From Nocardioides jishulii (GTDB lineage Bacteria; Actinomycetota; Actinomycetes; Propionibacteriales; Nocardioidaceae), in contig NZ_CP040748.1 in assembly GCF_006007965.1 (NCBI RefSeq), positions 2,852,001 to 2,916,000 of the forward strand: a stretch of 64,000 bases of DNA, written 5' to 3'. This document shows positions 28,337 through 37,826 of the stretch, piece after piece. Position 1 is the first letter of the stretch. Each line of letters begins with the position of its first letter. Position numbers and translations under genes: made by a program. The notes under the pieces were generated by a model. The model was not told where the DNA came from and searched no databases. It saw nothing but the letters and a program-made list of their open reading frames with translations.

Positions 28337-29911
28337 TCAGGCAGGCATCTTCATGAGCTTGATGCCCTTGGTGAGCGAGCCGAACGCGGAGCGGAAGATG
28401 GTCTCCAGCTCGGCGCCGTTCGCGGCGCAGAAGAAGAAGTCGCCGTCCGCGTTCTCCGCGTTTCGCTGGGCAGTCACGTTGCAGTCGGAGGCGGTGGACG
28501 GACCGCCGTCGGGCGCGTTGGACGCCGTCCGGGCGAGCACGTCACGCAACCTGTCGGTCCTGTTGTTGCCCGTGACGCAGTAGTTGTTCGTCACCGCGGC
28601 CCCGAAGCCGATGGTGATGATCAGGACGTCCTTGGCCTTGACCTCGTCGGCCATCCGCACCAGGTTGTCGCAGCCCTGCTGCCCCTTCGAGGCGTTGCGG
28701 CCCGCTCCGAAGTCGGTGGCGCTGAACAGGTTCTTGTAGCCGTTGGTCAGGACCTCGTCGGGCGAACCGTCCGTCTCGAAGATGAGCACCTTCTTGGGGG
28801 TGGGACCAGGACGCACCGGGAGCGACGACAGGTTGTTGGGGGTGCTGCCGAGCAGGTAGCGGGCACCACCCTTCAGGGCCGAGGCGAGGTGCGTGCCGTA
28901 GTTGCCGGACTTGGCCCCGGGCATGCACTTCAGCGACTTCACCAGCGGGTCCGTAGCGACGACCGTGCCACTGGGACCGGTGAGGTAGCCGTTGGAGAAC
29001 GGCGACGCGATCCAGCTGCCAGCGTTCGGCGAGTTGGTGCTCTCGAGCTTCGGGGTGTTGTCACTGTTCCACTGCAGGGTGGCGGGCCTTCCGCTCTCGG
29101 TCTGCTTGACACCGGACTCGGCACTCGTGCAGAGCTCCGTGCTGTTCTTGTTCATCCGACGCGCTTCGCTCTTGTGGATGGTGCCGAGCGCGACGTACTG
29201 GAGCTCGGGGTTCATGACCGTGAGCGAGCTCTCGATCGCCGCCTTCATCTTGTCGCGGTCAGTGTCGGCCATCGACGGTGTGCGGTCGGCCATGACGAGG
29301 ATGTCGAGCGGATTCGGCACGTCGTTCCCGCACGTGCCCTTGCAGGCGATCGAGACCACCGCACCTGTGTCGCCTTCCTTGTAGCCGATGGCCGGGGCGA
29401 ACGCGTAGGGCACGACCTTCGAGTCGGCCACCCGAACGGTGTTGCACTTCACCGCTCCCCCCGTGCTGGCCGTGCGGCGCGGGTCACAAGGGATGAAGCA
29501 GACGAACTCGTCACACTTCGTGCCGACGTAGGGCCTCGTGCCGTGCGGGTTGCAGGTCGTCGGGATCTGCGTGTACTGCACCGACTTGGTCGCACCTGTC
29601 GAGGCCACGACGCACCACAGGTCGGTCGTGACGCTGGTGTTGACGTCGTTGGCGCGCGCCATGTCACCGACGACGGTCTGGATGTTGTTCTGCTGCTCGG
29701 GCAGTGCGTAGGCACCGGCGTGCGCGGCGGCGTCCAAGGTGTCCTTGAGCTGCTGCTTGGCCGAGACCTGGCTGGCGATGTCGACCGAGATGGCCGCCAG
29801 CGCAATGAGGAGGACCAGGACCATCGAGAAGAGGATCGCGTAGGCGCCCTTCTCGTCACGACGGCGCGCCGCGCGGGCGGCGAGGCGGGAGACCATGTTC
29901 CTCTTCGTCAT
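28337..29911 (-). CDS. TadG-like pilus assembly protein with vWA domain
   Basis: A 524-residue protein. After a basic cytosolic start, one hydrophobic helix (about 25-45, [20 protein letters not shown]) and the TadG pattern [19 protein letters not shown] mark a Tad/Flp-type pseudopilin-like anchor. The extracytoplasmic part has many paired cysteines and a von Willebrand A domain from about 205 ([16 protein letters not shown], a variant MIDAS in which the usual DxSxS reads DRTPS). Its ATG overlaps the TadE stop. It may build or anchor a surface adhesin; no other tad genes are in the window. The upstream extension of the frame is shadow over tadE. Confidence 0.82.
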   Translation of the reverse strand: MTKRNMVSRLAARAARRRDEKGAYAILFSMVLVLLIALAAISVDIASQVSAKQQLKDTLDAAAHAGAYALPEQQNNIQTVVGDMARANDVNTSVTTDLWCVVASTGATKSVQYTQIPTTCNPHGTRPYVGTKCDEFVCFIPCDPRRTASTGGAVKCNTVRVADSKVVPYAFAPAIGYKEGDTGAVVSIACKGTCGNDVPNPLDILVMADRTPSMADTDRDKMKAAIESSLTVMNPELQYVALGTIHKSEARRMNKNSTELCTSAESGVKQTESGRPATLQWNSDNTPKLESTNSPNAGSWIASPFSNGYLTGPSGTVVATDPLVKSLKCMPGAKSGNYGTHLASALKGGARYLLGSTPNNLSSLPVRPGPTPKKVLIFETDGSPDEVLTNGYKNLFSATDFGAGRNASKGQQGCDNLVRMADEVKAKDVLIITIGFGAAVTNNYCVTGNNRTDRLRDVLARTASNAPDGGPSTASDCNVTAQRNAENADGDFFFCAANGAELETIFRSAFGSLTKGIKLMKMPA

Positions 29912-30330
29912 TCGATTCTCATCTCTGCCTGGCGGGTCAGGTCGAAACCACCCGGGAAGAACATCCCGACGGGGGTCAGCATCTTGTGCTGGTAGGCGAT
30001 CTTCACGACGGCGGTGTCGCCACTGAGCCTGTTGGCGTCGTAGGCGCCGCACGACGTGTTCGCCGGCGGTCGCTTGCAGGAGACGGTCACCGTCACCGCA
30101 CCCACCGAGCGGGTGGCGTTGGTGGCCACGGCCACCACCTCGGCCTGGGTGGACTTCAACGAGGCGGCGCGGGCGGCGTCGCGGGCGGCGTTGTTGATCA
30201 TCGAGCCACGGTTGATCATGTAACCGAAGTCGATGATGCCGAAGAGCAGCATCAGGAAGATGGGCAGAATGAGGGCGAACTCCACCGCTGCCGCCCCACG
30301 CTCCCCGCGCTTCCTAGGTCCGAGCGCCAT
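29908..30330 (-). CDS. TadE-family pilus assembly protein
   Basis: A 140-residue TadE-like protein: [28 protein letters not shown] in two adjoining segments, with the conserved glutamate after the processing-like AAAVEF motif, then one hydrophobic helix and a short extracytoplasmic domain with two cysteines. TadE proteins are prepilin-like minor components of Flp pili. The ATG has a GGAGGA ribosome-binding site. It is translationally coupled to the downstream vWA gene (4-nt overlap). Confidence 0.88.
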   Translation of the reverse strand: MALGPRKRGERGAAAVEFALILPIFLMLLFGIIDFGYMINRGSMINNAARDAARAASLKSTQAEVVAVATNATRSVGAVTVTVSCKRPPANTSCGAYDANRLSGDTAVVKIAYQHKMLTPVGMFFPGGFDLTRQAEMRIE

Positions 30331-30477
30331 GCGTCCTCCGGTTCGTCCATGACTGAACGCGGGCCCAGGGTCCAGGGCACCGCATCCTGAAGATTAAGGA
30401 CGAGGGCGCCCCGAGTCCCGAGAACTCGAATTTTGCCGGCCCGCCGGTCTAGTCCATATGGGGTACGCCACTCCCGC

Positions 30478-31323
30478 TCACGCCAGCCGTCGGAGCACGG
30501 CCTCCACGTACGGCTCGACGTTCTCGGGGCAGAGCTCGAGGTAGAGCGCCGGCTCGATGAGCTCGAGCTCGCTCACCTTCCACTCCCCCTCGTGCAGGAG
30601 GAGGTCGACACGGCCGTAGTCGAGCGCCCTCCCCACGAGCTCCCCGGCGGCCTCGAAGCCGGCCACCGCGCGCCCGACCACCGCAGCGTCCAGCGACGCA
30701 CGGGCGTACGTCCCTCCCAGGTGCTCGTGGACCCGCACCTCGCCGGGGCCCGGGACCTTGCGCACCTGGGCGGCGGGGCGGCCACCGAGCACGAAGACCG
30801 ACAGCTCGCCGGCGTCACGGACCGAGTGGACCAGGGGTTGGACCAGCAGGTCTCCCGCCGGAAGGTCGACGGCCGACAACGGCTCCTCCGCGCCGACCAC
30901 CACGACGCCGACGCCCCCGGCGCCGACGCGCGGCTTCACCACGACGTCACCCCACTCGCCCCGTGCCCGCGCGAGGTCGTCGGGGCCCTCGAGCAGGCGC
31001 GAGGGAACCACCGGAACCTGTCCTCCCTCACCCAGGGCGACGAGGTACGCCTTGTCCATGTTCCACGCCATGACGTCACTGCCGTTGAGCAGTCGTATCA
31101 CGCCTTCGACCCGCCTGGCCCAGGCGAGGAACGCCTCGGGACGTTCGACGTAGTCCCAGGTGGCTCGGACGGCCACCAGGTCGGCAGCACCCCAGTCGAC
31201 GTCCGGGTCGTCCCAGACCGCCCAGGTGGCGTCGACGCCACGTTCCGCGAGGGCCGCATCGAGCAGCTCATGACCCGGCTCCCCCTCGGGAAAGGCGGTG
31301 CAGGTGGCCAAGATGACCTTCAT
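30478..31323 (-). CDS. ATP-grasp domain protein
   Basis: A 281-residue enzyme of the ATP-grasp superfamily (RimK/DdlB-like), which joins a carboxylate to an amine or thiol through an acyl-phosphate. Visible elements are DVVVKPRVGAGGVGVVVV (ATP-binding lysine and glycine loop), the DLLVQPLV strand and the late metal-binding DYGRVDLLLHEGEWKVSELELIEP in two parts with acidic residues. It resembles the uncharacterised actinobacterial 'ATP-grasp domain-containing' group rather than a known ligase. The ATG at 31323 has a GGAGGA ribosome-binding site; the frame further upstream is not coding. It is monocistronic. Confidence 0.82.
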   Translation of the reverse strand: MKVILATCTAFPEGEPGHELLDAALAERGVDATWAVWDDPDVDWGAADLVAVRATWDYVERPEAFLAWARRVEGVIRLLNGSDVMAWNMDKAYLVALGEGGQVPVVPSRLLEGPDDLARARGEWGDVVVKPRVGAGGVGVVVVGAEEPLSAVDLPAGDLLVQPLVHSVRDAGELSVFVLGGRPAAQVRKVPGPGEVRVHEHLGGTYARASLDAAVVGRAVAGFEAAGELVGRALDYGRVDLLLHEGEWKVSELELIEPALYLELCPENVEPYVEAVLRRLA

Positions 31324-31425
31324 CGGTCCTCCGAGGGCGAGGCAGCGGGTCGCTGCGGTGGTCGTCAGGGCAAATGAGTAGCCCGTCTCACGACCTCCAC
31401 GCAACGCGTGGCGCATCCTTGCCCC

Positions 31426-32661
31426 ATGACGACGACTGTCCCGACGCCCCCGCCCCCGGCGCCGCCCACCGAGGCGGTCTCCGGACGGCACCTGGAGTGG
31501 CTGCGTACCGAGGTCTCCGAATGGCGTGCCGATGGCCTGCTCACCGACGCCCAGGCTGCCTCGATCCTCGGTCGCTACCACGAGTCACGGGTCTTCTCCC
31601 TGACGCGCCTGTTGCTCGCGCTCGGTGCCGTCTTCGTCGGCGTCGGCGTCATCTGGTTGGTCGCCGCGAACATCGACGCGCTGCCGCCCCTGGTCCGCTT
31701 CGTCGGCGTCACCGCGCTGTGGCTGGCCCTGCTCGTGGGCGCGGAGGCGCTGTCGTCGCGCGGCAGCCGGCGACTGCTGGTCGGCGCGCTCCGCATCATG
31801 GCGGCCTTCGCGATCGGCGGCGTGGTCTTCCAGGCCGCGCAGAGCCTGCAGGTGCCGGCGTACGAGGCCACGCTCGTCGGCGTGTGGGGTGCTGCGGCGC
31901 TGCTGCAGGCGTACGCCTTCCGGGCCGTGGGTCCGCTGGTCGTCGGTGTCGCCGGGTTCGTCGGGTGGAGCCTGTGGCAGGGGCTCACCCCCGACCCGAG
32001 CTTCGCCGACGTCGTCTTCGTGGTCGTGCTGACCGGCCTCGTGGCCCTCGGCCTGGCGGCCCTGGACGACACCCACCACCGGGCCTTCGCAGCCGTGTGG
32101 CGAGCCACCGGCGCGGCGCTGCTGCTGGCCGGCCTCTTCATCTCCGCGCTGCCCGTGGACGACGACTTCACGCTGTCGGGACAGTGGTGGAACCTCACCC
32201 TGGTCGGGCTGGCCGTCGTGGCGCTCGCGGCCGGTGCGTTGCGGGGCCGCGAGCGGACGTCTCACGTCGAGCTGGCCGGCGGCGTGGTCACGTTGCTCCT
32301 CGCCCTGCTCCTGGCGGCGTGGTCTGCCGGTGCGTCCGTCGAAGAGATGACCCTGGCGACCTGGGCGCACACCGCCGTGGCCGTGGTCGGGTACGTGGCA
32401 CTGGCCGTCGGGGTCGCGGTGCTGGGCACCCTGCGGGACTCGCGGACCCTCACCTCGATCTCCACCCTGGCCCTGGTCATCTTCACCACCTCCCAGAGCT
32501 TCACCGTCTTCGCCGCGGTGATCGAGGGGGCCTGGCTCTTCCTCTTCCTCGGCCTCGTCCTCCTCGGCACCGGATGGGCCTTCGACCGCGGACGCCGCCG
32601 GCTGGCTGCCGCCATCGAGACCGATACCACCCCCACCCCCACGGACGGAGCAGCACGATGA
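31426..32661 (+). CDS. DUF2157 multi-pass membrane protein
   Basis: A 411-residue protein with a soluble N-terminus (WLRTEVSEWRADGLLTDAQAASILGRY, DUF2157, in two adjoining segments) followed by about 10-12 hydrophobic helices. The family is of unknown function and is usually paired with a GDYXXLXY protein, as here (4-nt overlap). The ATG at 31426 is chosen over the in-frame 31408 because it begins directly before the proline-rich leader and DUF2157 domain. Confidence 0.84.
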   Translation: MTTTVPTPPPPAPPTEAVSGRHLEWLRTEVSEWRADGLLTDAQAASILGRYHESRVFSLTRLLLALGAVFVGVGVIWLVAANIDALPPLVRFVGVTALWLALLVGAEALSSRGSRRLLVGALRIMAAFAIGGVVFQAAQSLQVPAYEATLVGVWGAAALLQAYAFRAVGPLVVGVAGFVGWSLWQGLTPDPSFADVVFVVVLTGLVALGLAALDDTHHRAFAAVWRATGAALLLAGLFISALPVDDDFTLSGQWWNLTLVGLAVVALAAGALRGRERTSHVELAGGVVTLLLALLLAAWSAGASVEEMTLATWAHTAVAVVGYVALAVGVAVLGTLRDSRTLTSISTLALVIFTTSQSFTVFAAVIEGAWLFLFLGLVLLGTGWAFDRGRRRLAAAIETDTTPTPTDGAAR

Positions 32662-33131
32662 AGCGCCCACTCCTGGTCGCCGCCGTCGCCGTGGCCCAGC
32701 TCGCCTTGGTCGTGGTCGCGGTGGCACCCCAGCTCTCGGCCCGCGTGACCGGCGAGACGTACGAGTTCGCCGTCGCCCCGATCGACCCGCACGACCCCTT
32801 CCGGGGGGCGTACGTCGACCTCGACTACCCCGACCTGCGGCCGCCGGACGACTGGTCCACGCCGTCCGGCACCCCGGACGTCTACGTCGTCCTCGAGGAG
32901 AAGGACGGCCTGATGCGCGCCACCGACTGGAGCTGGCAGCGACCCGCCGAAGGCACCTACCTCAGCTGCTCGACCTCGGGCGGGCCCTTCAGCTGCGGCA
33001 TCGAGTCCTGGTTCGCCGACGCCGACGAGGCGCGGCGCATCGAGGACGCGATGCGCACCGACGGGGCGATCGCAGAGGTCCGCATCGACGGTCGTGGCAA
33101 CGCGGCGATCGTGAGTGTGCGCGCGAGGTGA
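32658..33131 (+). CDS. GDYXXLXY family protein
   Basis: A 157-residue protein with an N-terminal membrane anchor or signal (residues 5-25) and an extracytoplasmic domain. The family-defining motif is present as GAYVDLDY, with alanine in place of the second-position aspartate, preceded by the usual DPHDPFR. Two cysteines near the middle may form a disulphide. It starts within the DUF2157 stop (ATGA), so both proteins probably act together in the membrane. The function is unknown. Confidence 0.83.
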   Translation: MKRPLLVAAVAVAQLALVVVAVAPQLSARVTGETYEFAVAPIDPHDPFRGAYVDLDYPDLRPPDDWSTPSGTPDVYVVLEEKDGLMRATDWSWQRPAEGTYLSCSTSGGPFSCGIESWFADADEARRIEDAMRTDGAIAEVRIDGRGNAAIVSVRAR

Positions 33132-33172
33132 GCGGGTACCGCTCCTGCGACTGAGGCAGGGGAGGTTTCAGG

Positions 33173-33700
33173 ATGAGTGCGCCAGCGCCACGGGTCCGCG
33201 ACGTCGACGAGCAACCGCGCAGCATCACCGCGCCGGGGATCGTGCTCGGCATCGGCCTCGGCGGCTTCGTCGACGGGATCCTGCTGCACCAGGTGCTCCA
33301 GTGGCACCACATGCTGACGAGCACCGACACCGACACCATCGGGGTCCCCTACTACCCGGCGACCACCGTGCACGGCCTCGAGATCAACACGCTGTGGGAC
33401 GGCCTCTTCCACGCCTTCACCTGGCTGATGGTCCTGATCGGGATGGCGATGCTCTTCTCCCGCGTGCAGCACGGACGCGGGGCGGCGTGGCGCCACCGCA
33501 CGTTGTGGGGGTGGGTGCTGGTCGGCTGGGGGCTCTTCAACCTCGTGGAGGGCACCGTCGACCACCACCTCCTCGGCATCCACCACGTCCGCAGCGGTGA
33601 CCACCAGCTCGCTTGGGACCTCGGCTTCCTGGGGCTGGGGGCGATGCTGGTCCTGGTCGGCTGGCTCCTGGCGCGCACGGCTCCCGCGACCGACACGTGA
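33173..33700 (+). CDS. DUF2243 membrane protein
   Basis: A 175-residue, four-helix membrane protein of the DUF2243 family. Conserved histidines are clustered in LHQVLQWHHML, HGLEINTLWDGLFHAFTW (two segments) and EGTVDHHLLGIHHVR, suggesting metal or haem binding in the membrane; this is inference. The ATG has GGGGAGG upstream. It overlaps the CtaG-like gene by 4 nt (GTGA), which points to a joint role in oxidase assembly or copper handling. Confidence 0.86.
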   Translation: MSAPAPRVRDVDEQPRSITAPGIVLGIGLGGFVDGILLHQVLQWHHMLTSTDTDTIGVPYYPATTVHGLEINTLWDGLFHAFTWLMVLIGMAMLFSRVQHGRGAAWRHRTLWGWVLVGWGLFNLVEGTVDHHLLGIHHVRSGDHQLAWDLGFLGLGAMLVLVGWLLARTAPATDT

Positions 33701-34536
33701 TCGTCTCCACACTCGTCTCCAGCCACGGCACCGGCCACGGAGCCGACGGCTCCGACACCACCCTGCTCGCGGAGCTGGCCGCCTGGCTTCCCGTGGCCGT
33801 GGTCGCAGCGGTGGGTGTCGCGTACGTCGTGCTCGCGGCACGCGCACGCCACCGTCAGGGGTGGCCGCCCGGCCGGACCCCGGCGTTCGCGACAGGCATC
33901 GCGCTCCTGGCGCTCGGCCTCACTCCGCGCTTCGACGCCGTCGCCGCGCAGGACTTCGGAGGCCACGCGGCACAGCACCTGCTGATCGCCATGGTGGCGC
34001 CACTCGCACTGGTGCTGGGCAGCCCCGTCACCCTGCTGCTGCGGACCCTGCCGCACGCGGCGGCCCGACGCCTCGGGCGCCTGCTCAACTCACCGGTCGC
34101 GCACGTGCTGACCCACCCCGTGACGGCACTCGTCCTGAGCAGCGGCGGCCTGCTCGTCCTCTACTTCACGCCGTTGTACCGGCTCAGCACCGAGCAGACG
34201 TGGGTGCACGTGCTCGTGCACCTGCACCTGGTGCTCTCCGGCTTCCTCTTCGCGTGGGTCATCGCCGGCCTCGATCCTGCGCCGCGACGAGCCGGGGTGC
34301 GCACCAGGCTCGTGGTGCTGGGGGTCTCGATCTTCGTGCACGCCTGCGTCTCCCAGCTCCTGTACGCCGGGATCTGGGTGCAGGTCGACGCACCCGTCGC
34401 ACAGCTGAGGGCGGCGGGGAACCTGATGTACTTCGGCGGCGACATCGCCGAGCTGGCCCTCGCGCTCGTCATGCTGCTGGCCGCGCGACCGGACCGGGCG
34501 GAACGATCAGGAGAGGTCGTGCACCAGCGCGCGTAG
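33697..34536 (+). CDS. CtaG-type cytochrome c oxidase assembly protein
   Basis: A 279-residue membrane protein with about seven helices, of the CtaG (caa3-type) family. Histidines at the helix ends (GGHAAQHLLIA, HVLVHLHLVLSG, FVHACVSQ) fit the family. These proteins are needed for maturation of haem-copper oxidases. The GTG at 33697 overlaps the DUF2243 stop. Its 3' end runs 30 nt into the 3' end of otsB on the other strand. Confidence 0.86.
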   Translation: MIVSTLVSSHGTGHGADGSDTTLLAELAAWLPVAVVAAVGVAYVVLAARARHRQGWPPGRTPAFATGIALLALGLTPRFDAVAAQDFGGHAAQHLLIAMVAPLALVLGSPVTLLLRTLPHAAARRLGRLLNSPVAHVLTHPVTALVLSSGGLLVLYFTPLYRLSTEQTWVHVLVHLHLVLSGFLFAWVIAGLDPAPRRAGVRTRLVVLGVSIFVHACVSQLLYAGIWVQVDAPVAQLRAAGNLMYFGGDIAELALALVMLLAARPDRAERSGEVVHQRA

Positions 34537-35343
34537 GAGCTCGACCACCCCGTCGGGTCCGTCGACGACGAGGTCAGCCAGCTCCTCGAGCTCCTCGGGA
34601 CCGTCGCCGCCGTGCGAGCAGACGGCCATCGTGGCGACGCCTTCGGTCCGCATGGCGCGCAGCTCGGTGAACGCCTCCACGTCACCCAGGTCGTCACCGG
34701 CGAAGAGGAAGCCCTTGGCGCTCCACTCCTCGGCGAGGCGCCTGACGGACAGCCCCTTGTGCATGCCGGGCGCCCGGACCTCGACGACGAGGCGGCCCGG
34801 TTCGACGGCGAGGCCGTGGCGCGCGGCGGCGTCGGTGACCAGCGGCAGCAGACGGGCGAAGGAGCCGGCAGGGTCGTCCAGGCGCCGGGTGTGCAGCGCG
34901 ACCGCGAGCCCCTTGGGCTCGACGTAGGCGTCGGGGGCGCCGGCACGGCGTACGAGGGACGGGACCTCGCGCAGGAAGCCGGCGAGGCCGGCGGGGGGAC
35001 GGGGCGACACGACGCGGCGATCCACGGCGGTCCACCGCTCGTTGCCGTACTGCCCGAGCACGAGGAAGGAGCGGTGGAGGTCGTTGATCCGGCTGCCGAC
35101 CTGGTCGAGGTCGCCGAGGGCCAGCGCCTGTCGCACGGGACGACCGGTGACGACGGCGACGCCGCGGACGACCTCGCTGAGGGCGACGAGCAGGTCCGGC
35201 ACCTCGGGGTGCACGTGGGCCCGGGTCGGGTCCTCCACGATGGGCGCAAGGGTGCCGTCGAAGTCGAGACCGACGACCAGGTCGCCGCCCGAACGGACGA
35301 CGGCCTCGTAGAGAGCGGACGCCGAGGGGTCGGTGAAGTCCAT
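34507..35343 (-). CDS. otsB: trehalose-6-phosphate phosphatase
   Basis: A 278-residue HAD-superfamily phosphatase. The catalytic DFDGTLAPIV motif is near residue 27, RPVRQAL and GQYGNERW follow, and the C-terminal metal site is FAGDDLGDVEAF. It hydrolyses trehalose 6-phosphate to trehalose, completing the OtsA/OtsB pathway for osmoprotection. otsA is 1.1 kb away on the opposite strand, so the pair is not one operon. The 3' ends of otsB and the CtaG-like gene overlap by 30 nt. Confidence 0.93.
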   Translation of the reverse strand: MDFTDPSASALYEAVVRSGGDLVVGLDFDGTLAPIVEDPTRAHVHPEVPDLLVALSEVVRGVAVVTGRPVRQALALGDLDQVGSRINDLHRSFLVLGQYGNERWTAVDRRVVSPRPPAGLAGFLREVPSLVRRAGAPDAYVEPKGLAVALHTRRLDDPAGSFARLLPLVTDAAARHGLAVEPGRLVVEVRAPGMHKGLSVRRLAEEWSAKGFLFAGDDLGDVEAFTELRAMRTEGVATMAVCSHGGDGPEELEELADLVVDGPDGVVELLRALVHDLS

Positions 35344-35428
35344 GGGTCCTACTCAACCAGACCTTTCCCGACGGGCGGGCGTGAAGGTCGTCACCCTCGA
35401 CGCGCTGGTGCCAGGACGCGCGCTGGGG

Positions 35429-35923
35429 TCAGCCCGTGAGGATGACGGTGAGGCGATCCAGCTTCATCGGGGGGACGGCCTCCTTGGTGCGACGGATGCC
35501 GAGGTCGAGGGCCAGCTGCTTCGCCGCGGCCTTGAGGCGGGGCGGGTGGTAGACGGTCGGCTCGGGGATGTGGCCGACCCAGTTGTCCGAGCCGACGACC
35601 TGCCAGCCGGCAGCCGTGATCTGGGAGGCGGTCCGACCCGCGAGGCCCTTGACGCCGGAGTTGTTGTAGACCTCGACGTAGACCTTGCTCCGGTCCAGCT
35701 TCGGCTTCGGCTTCGCCTTCTTCGTGGGCGTGGCCGACGGCGTGGGGTCGGGCGTCGGGGTCGGCGCGCTCTGGGCGACGTTCTCGACCTTGCGCTCGGC
35801 CTCGGGGGCGTCCTTCGTCGCGACGAAGGCGAAGCCGGCCATCGCCACGGCGATGACGCTCAGCATGACGACCGGCGAGGGGAAGGCGACGCCGCGCTCG
35901 TTGCGGCGCATGGAGGGCTTCAC
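35429..35923 (-). CDS. LytR_C domain protein, membrane-anchored
   Basis: A 164-residue protein with one N-terminal hydrophobic helix (about 15-35), a Pro/Thr-rich spacer (about 52-72) and a C-terminal LytR_C domain (about 80-163, with VEVYNNSGVKGLAGRTA). LytR_C domains occur at the ends of LytR-CpsA-Psr wall-teichoic-acid or arabinogalactan ligases and as stand-alone envelope proteins such as this. The GTG at 35923 has CAGGAGA upstream; ATG at 35911 is an alternative. It follows the DUF3263 gene by 13 nt, a typical actinobacterial pairing. Confidence 0.87.
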   Translation of the reverse strand: MKPSMRRNERGVAFPSPVVMLSVIAVAMAGFAFVATKDAPEAERKVENVAQSAPTPTPDPTPSATPTKKAKPKPKLDRSKVYVEVYNNSGVKGLAGRTASQITAAGWQVVGSDNWVGHIPEPTVYHPPRLKAAAKQLALDLGIRRTKEAVPPMKLDRLTVILTG

Positions 35924-35936
35924 GATGCTCTCCTGC

Positions 35937-36233
35937 TCAGATCTCGAAGCCGAGGCGGCGGGCGGAGCGCTGACGCTGGCGCTGCTGACGCAGGCGGCGG
36001 AGGCGACGCACCAGCAGGGGGTCGGCCTCGAGGGCAGCCTGGGAGTCGATCAGCGCGTTGAGCACCTGGTAGTAGCGCGTCGAGCTCATGTCGAACTTCT
36101 CGCGGACCGCCTGCTCCTTCGCGCCGGCGTACTTCCACCAGTGCCGCTCGAACTCCAGGATGTCGCGGTCGCGCTCGCTCAGGCCGGCGGCCTGTTCGGC
36201 TCCGTTGCCCTTGAGGGCGTTGGCGGCGTCCAT
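35937..36233 (-). CDS. DUF3263 family protein
   Basis: A 98-residue protein matching DUF3263: LSERDRDILEFERHWWKYAG followed by KEQAVREKFDMSSTRYYQVL, which looks like a helix-turn-helix, then a very basic Arg/Gln-rich tail that could bind nucleic acid. The function is unknown. The ATG at 36233 is chosen because the conserved part starts shortly after it. Its promoter region (173 bp) is shared with divergent otsA. Confidence 0.86.
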   Translation of the reverse strand: MDAANALKGNGAEQAAGLSERDRDILEFERHWWKYAGAKEQAVREKFDMSSTRYYQVLNALIDSQAALEADPLLVRRLRRLRQQRQRQRSARRLGFEI

Positions 36234-36406
36234 GTGCGTCTCCCAGTGTGCGTGCGTCGAACCGTGCTGCTGCGTCCACTGTAGGTGACGAACCACAACC
36301 ATGTCATTCGCTTGGCGGCGCGCCGCCCCGCGGCCCGGCCGACCCGTCTCGGGCCACTCCGCACGGGCGGCGGCCGGGTGATTGCGGGCACCGTTAAGGT
36401 GAGGGC

Positions 36407-37801
36407 GTGACCACAGCCACAGCCGACCTCGTGATCGTGGCCAACCGTCTCCCCGTGGACGAGGTCGTCAACCCTGACGGATCCACCTCGTGGGGCCGCT
36501 CCCCCGGGGGCCTGGTGACGGCCCTTGAACCGGTGCTGCGTGCGCAGCACGGCGCGTGGGTCGGCTGGCCCGGTGGCACCGACCAGGAGATCGAGCCCTT
36601 CGAGTCCGACGGTCTCACCCTGGTGCCCGTGCCCCTGAGCGCCGACGACATCGAGCACTTCTACGAGGGCTTCTCCAACGGAACGCTCTGGCCGCTCTAC
36701 CACGACGTCATCGCCAAGCCGCTGTTCCACCGCGAGTGGTGGGACGCCTACGTCGACGTCAACCGCCGCTTCACCGAGCGCGCCGCCGAGGTCGCTGCCC
36801 CCGGTGCGACCGTGTGGGTCCAGGACTACCAGCTCCAGCTGGTGCCGCAGATGCTGCGCGAGCTGCGCCCGGACCTGCGCATCGGTTTCTACCTGCACAT
36901 CCCCTTCCCGCCGGCCGAGCTCTTCGCCCAGCTGCCGTGGCGCCGCCAGATCCTCGAGGGCCTGCTCGGCGCCGACCTGATCGGCTTCCAGCTCCCCGGG
37001 GCGGCCGCCAACTTCATCCGCCTCGTGCGCACCAGGGTCGGTCATCGCACCCACAAGGACACGGTGCAGATGCCGGACGGCCGCCTCGTGCGCGCTTCGG
37101 CGTTCCCCATCTCCATCGATGCCGAGGAGTTCGAGACGATGGCCCGCTCCGAGGCGGTGCAGTCCCGAGCCAAGGAGATCCGCGAGCAGCTCGGCAGCCC
37201 GAAGACGCTCTTCCTCGGCGTCGACAGGCTCGACTACACGAAGGGCATCCACGCCCGTCTGCGCGCCTACTCCGAGCTCGTTGCCGAGGGCCACGTCGAC
37301 GTCAACGACGCCGTCTTCGTGCAGGTCGCGACGCCGTCCCGCGAACGGGTGGAGCAGTACCGCATCCTGCGCGACGAGATCGACCGCCTGGTGGGCCGGA
37401 TCAACGGCGACCTCGGCCATTACGGTCGCCCCGCCATCGACTACCAGCACGCCTCCTTCCCCCGCGAGGAGATGGCCGCCCTCTACCGGGCGGCCGACGT
37501 GATGGTGGTGACTCCGCTGCGCGACGGCATGAACCTGGTCGCGAAGGAGTACGTCGCCTGCAAGTACGACGACGAGGGCGCCCTGGTCCTCTCGGAGTTC
37601 GCTGGCGCCGCGCACGAGCTGCGTCAGGCCTGGATGGTCAACCCCTACGACATCAACGGCATGAAGGCGACGCTGCTCGACGCCCACCGCGCCTCCCCGG
37701 AGGAGCGGCGCCGCCGCATGCGAGCGATGCGGGTGCAGGTCAAGGAGAACGACGTCGCTCGCTGGGCCGAGAACTTCCTCGGTGACCTCGCGGGCCGCTG
37801 A
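36407..37801 (+). CDS. otsA: trehalose-6-phosphate synthase
   Basis: A 464-residue GT20 glycosyltransferase joining UDP- (or ADP-) glucose to glucose 6-phosphate. Signatures: IVANRLPVD at the start, the acceptor-side SPGGLVTAL loop, [24 protein letters not shown], the sugar-phosphate contacts [10 protein letters not shown], and [16 protein letters not shown] near the nucleotide site. The GTG start has both TAAGGT ending 6 nt upstream (36395-36400) and a GAGG element, so leaderless and leadered initiation are both possible. The OtsB partner is encoded at 34507-35343. Confidence 0.95.
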   Translation: MTTATADLVIVANRLPVDEVVNPDGSTSWGRSPGGLVTALEPVLRAQHGAWVGWPGGTDQEIEPFESDGLTLVPVPLSADDIEHFYEGFSNGTLWPLYHDVIAKPLFHREWWDAYVDVNRRFTERAAEVAAPGATVWVQDYQLQLVPQMLRELRPDLRIGFYLHIPFPPAELFAQLPWRRQILEGLLGADLIGFQLPGAAANFIRLVRTRVGHRTHKDTVQMPDGRLVRASAFPISIDAEEFETMARSEAVQSRAKEIREQLGSPKTLFLGVDRLDYTKGIHARLRAYSELVAEGHVDVNDAVFVQVATPSRERVEQYRILRDEIDRLVGRINGDLGHYGRPAIDYQHASFPREEMAALYRAADVMVVTPLRDGMNLVAKEYVACKYDDEGALVLSEFAGAAHELRQAWMVNPYDINGMKATLLDAHRASPEERRRRMRAMRVQVKENDVARWAENFLGDLAGR

Positions 37802-37826
37802 ACCGCCTCATCCCCTGAACCGCTCC

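Noticed and set aside
34507..34536. The 30-nt convergent overlap of the CtaG-like gene and otsB as an antisense regulatory system
   Set aside because: Short tail-to-tail overlaps are common in compact genomes and nothing else suggests regulation.
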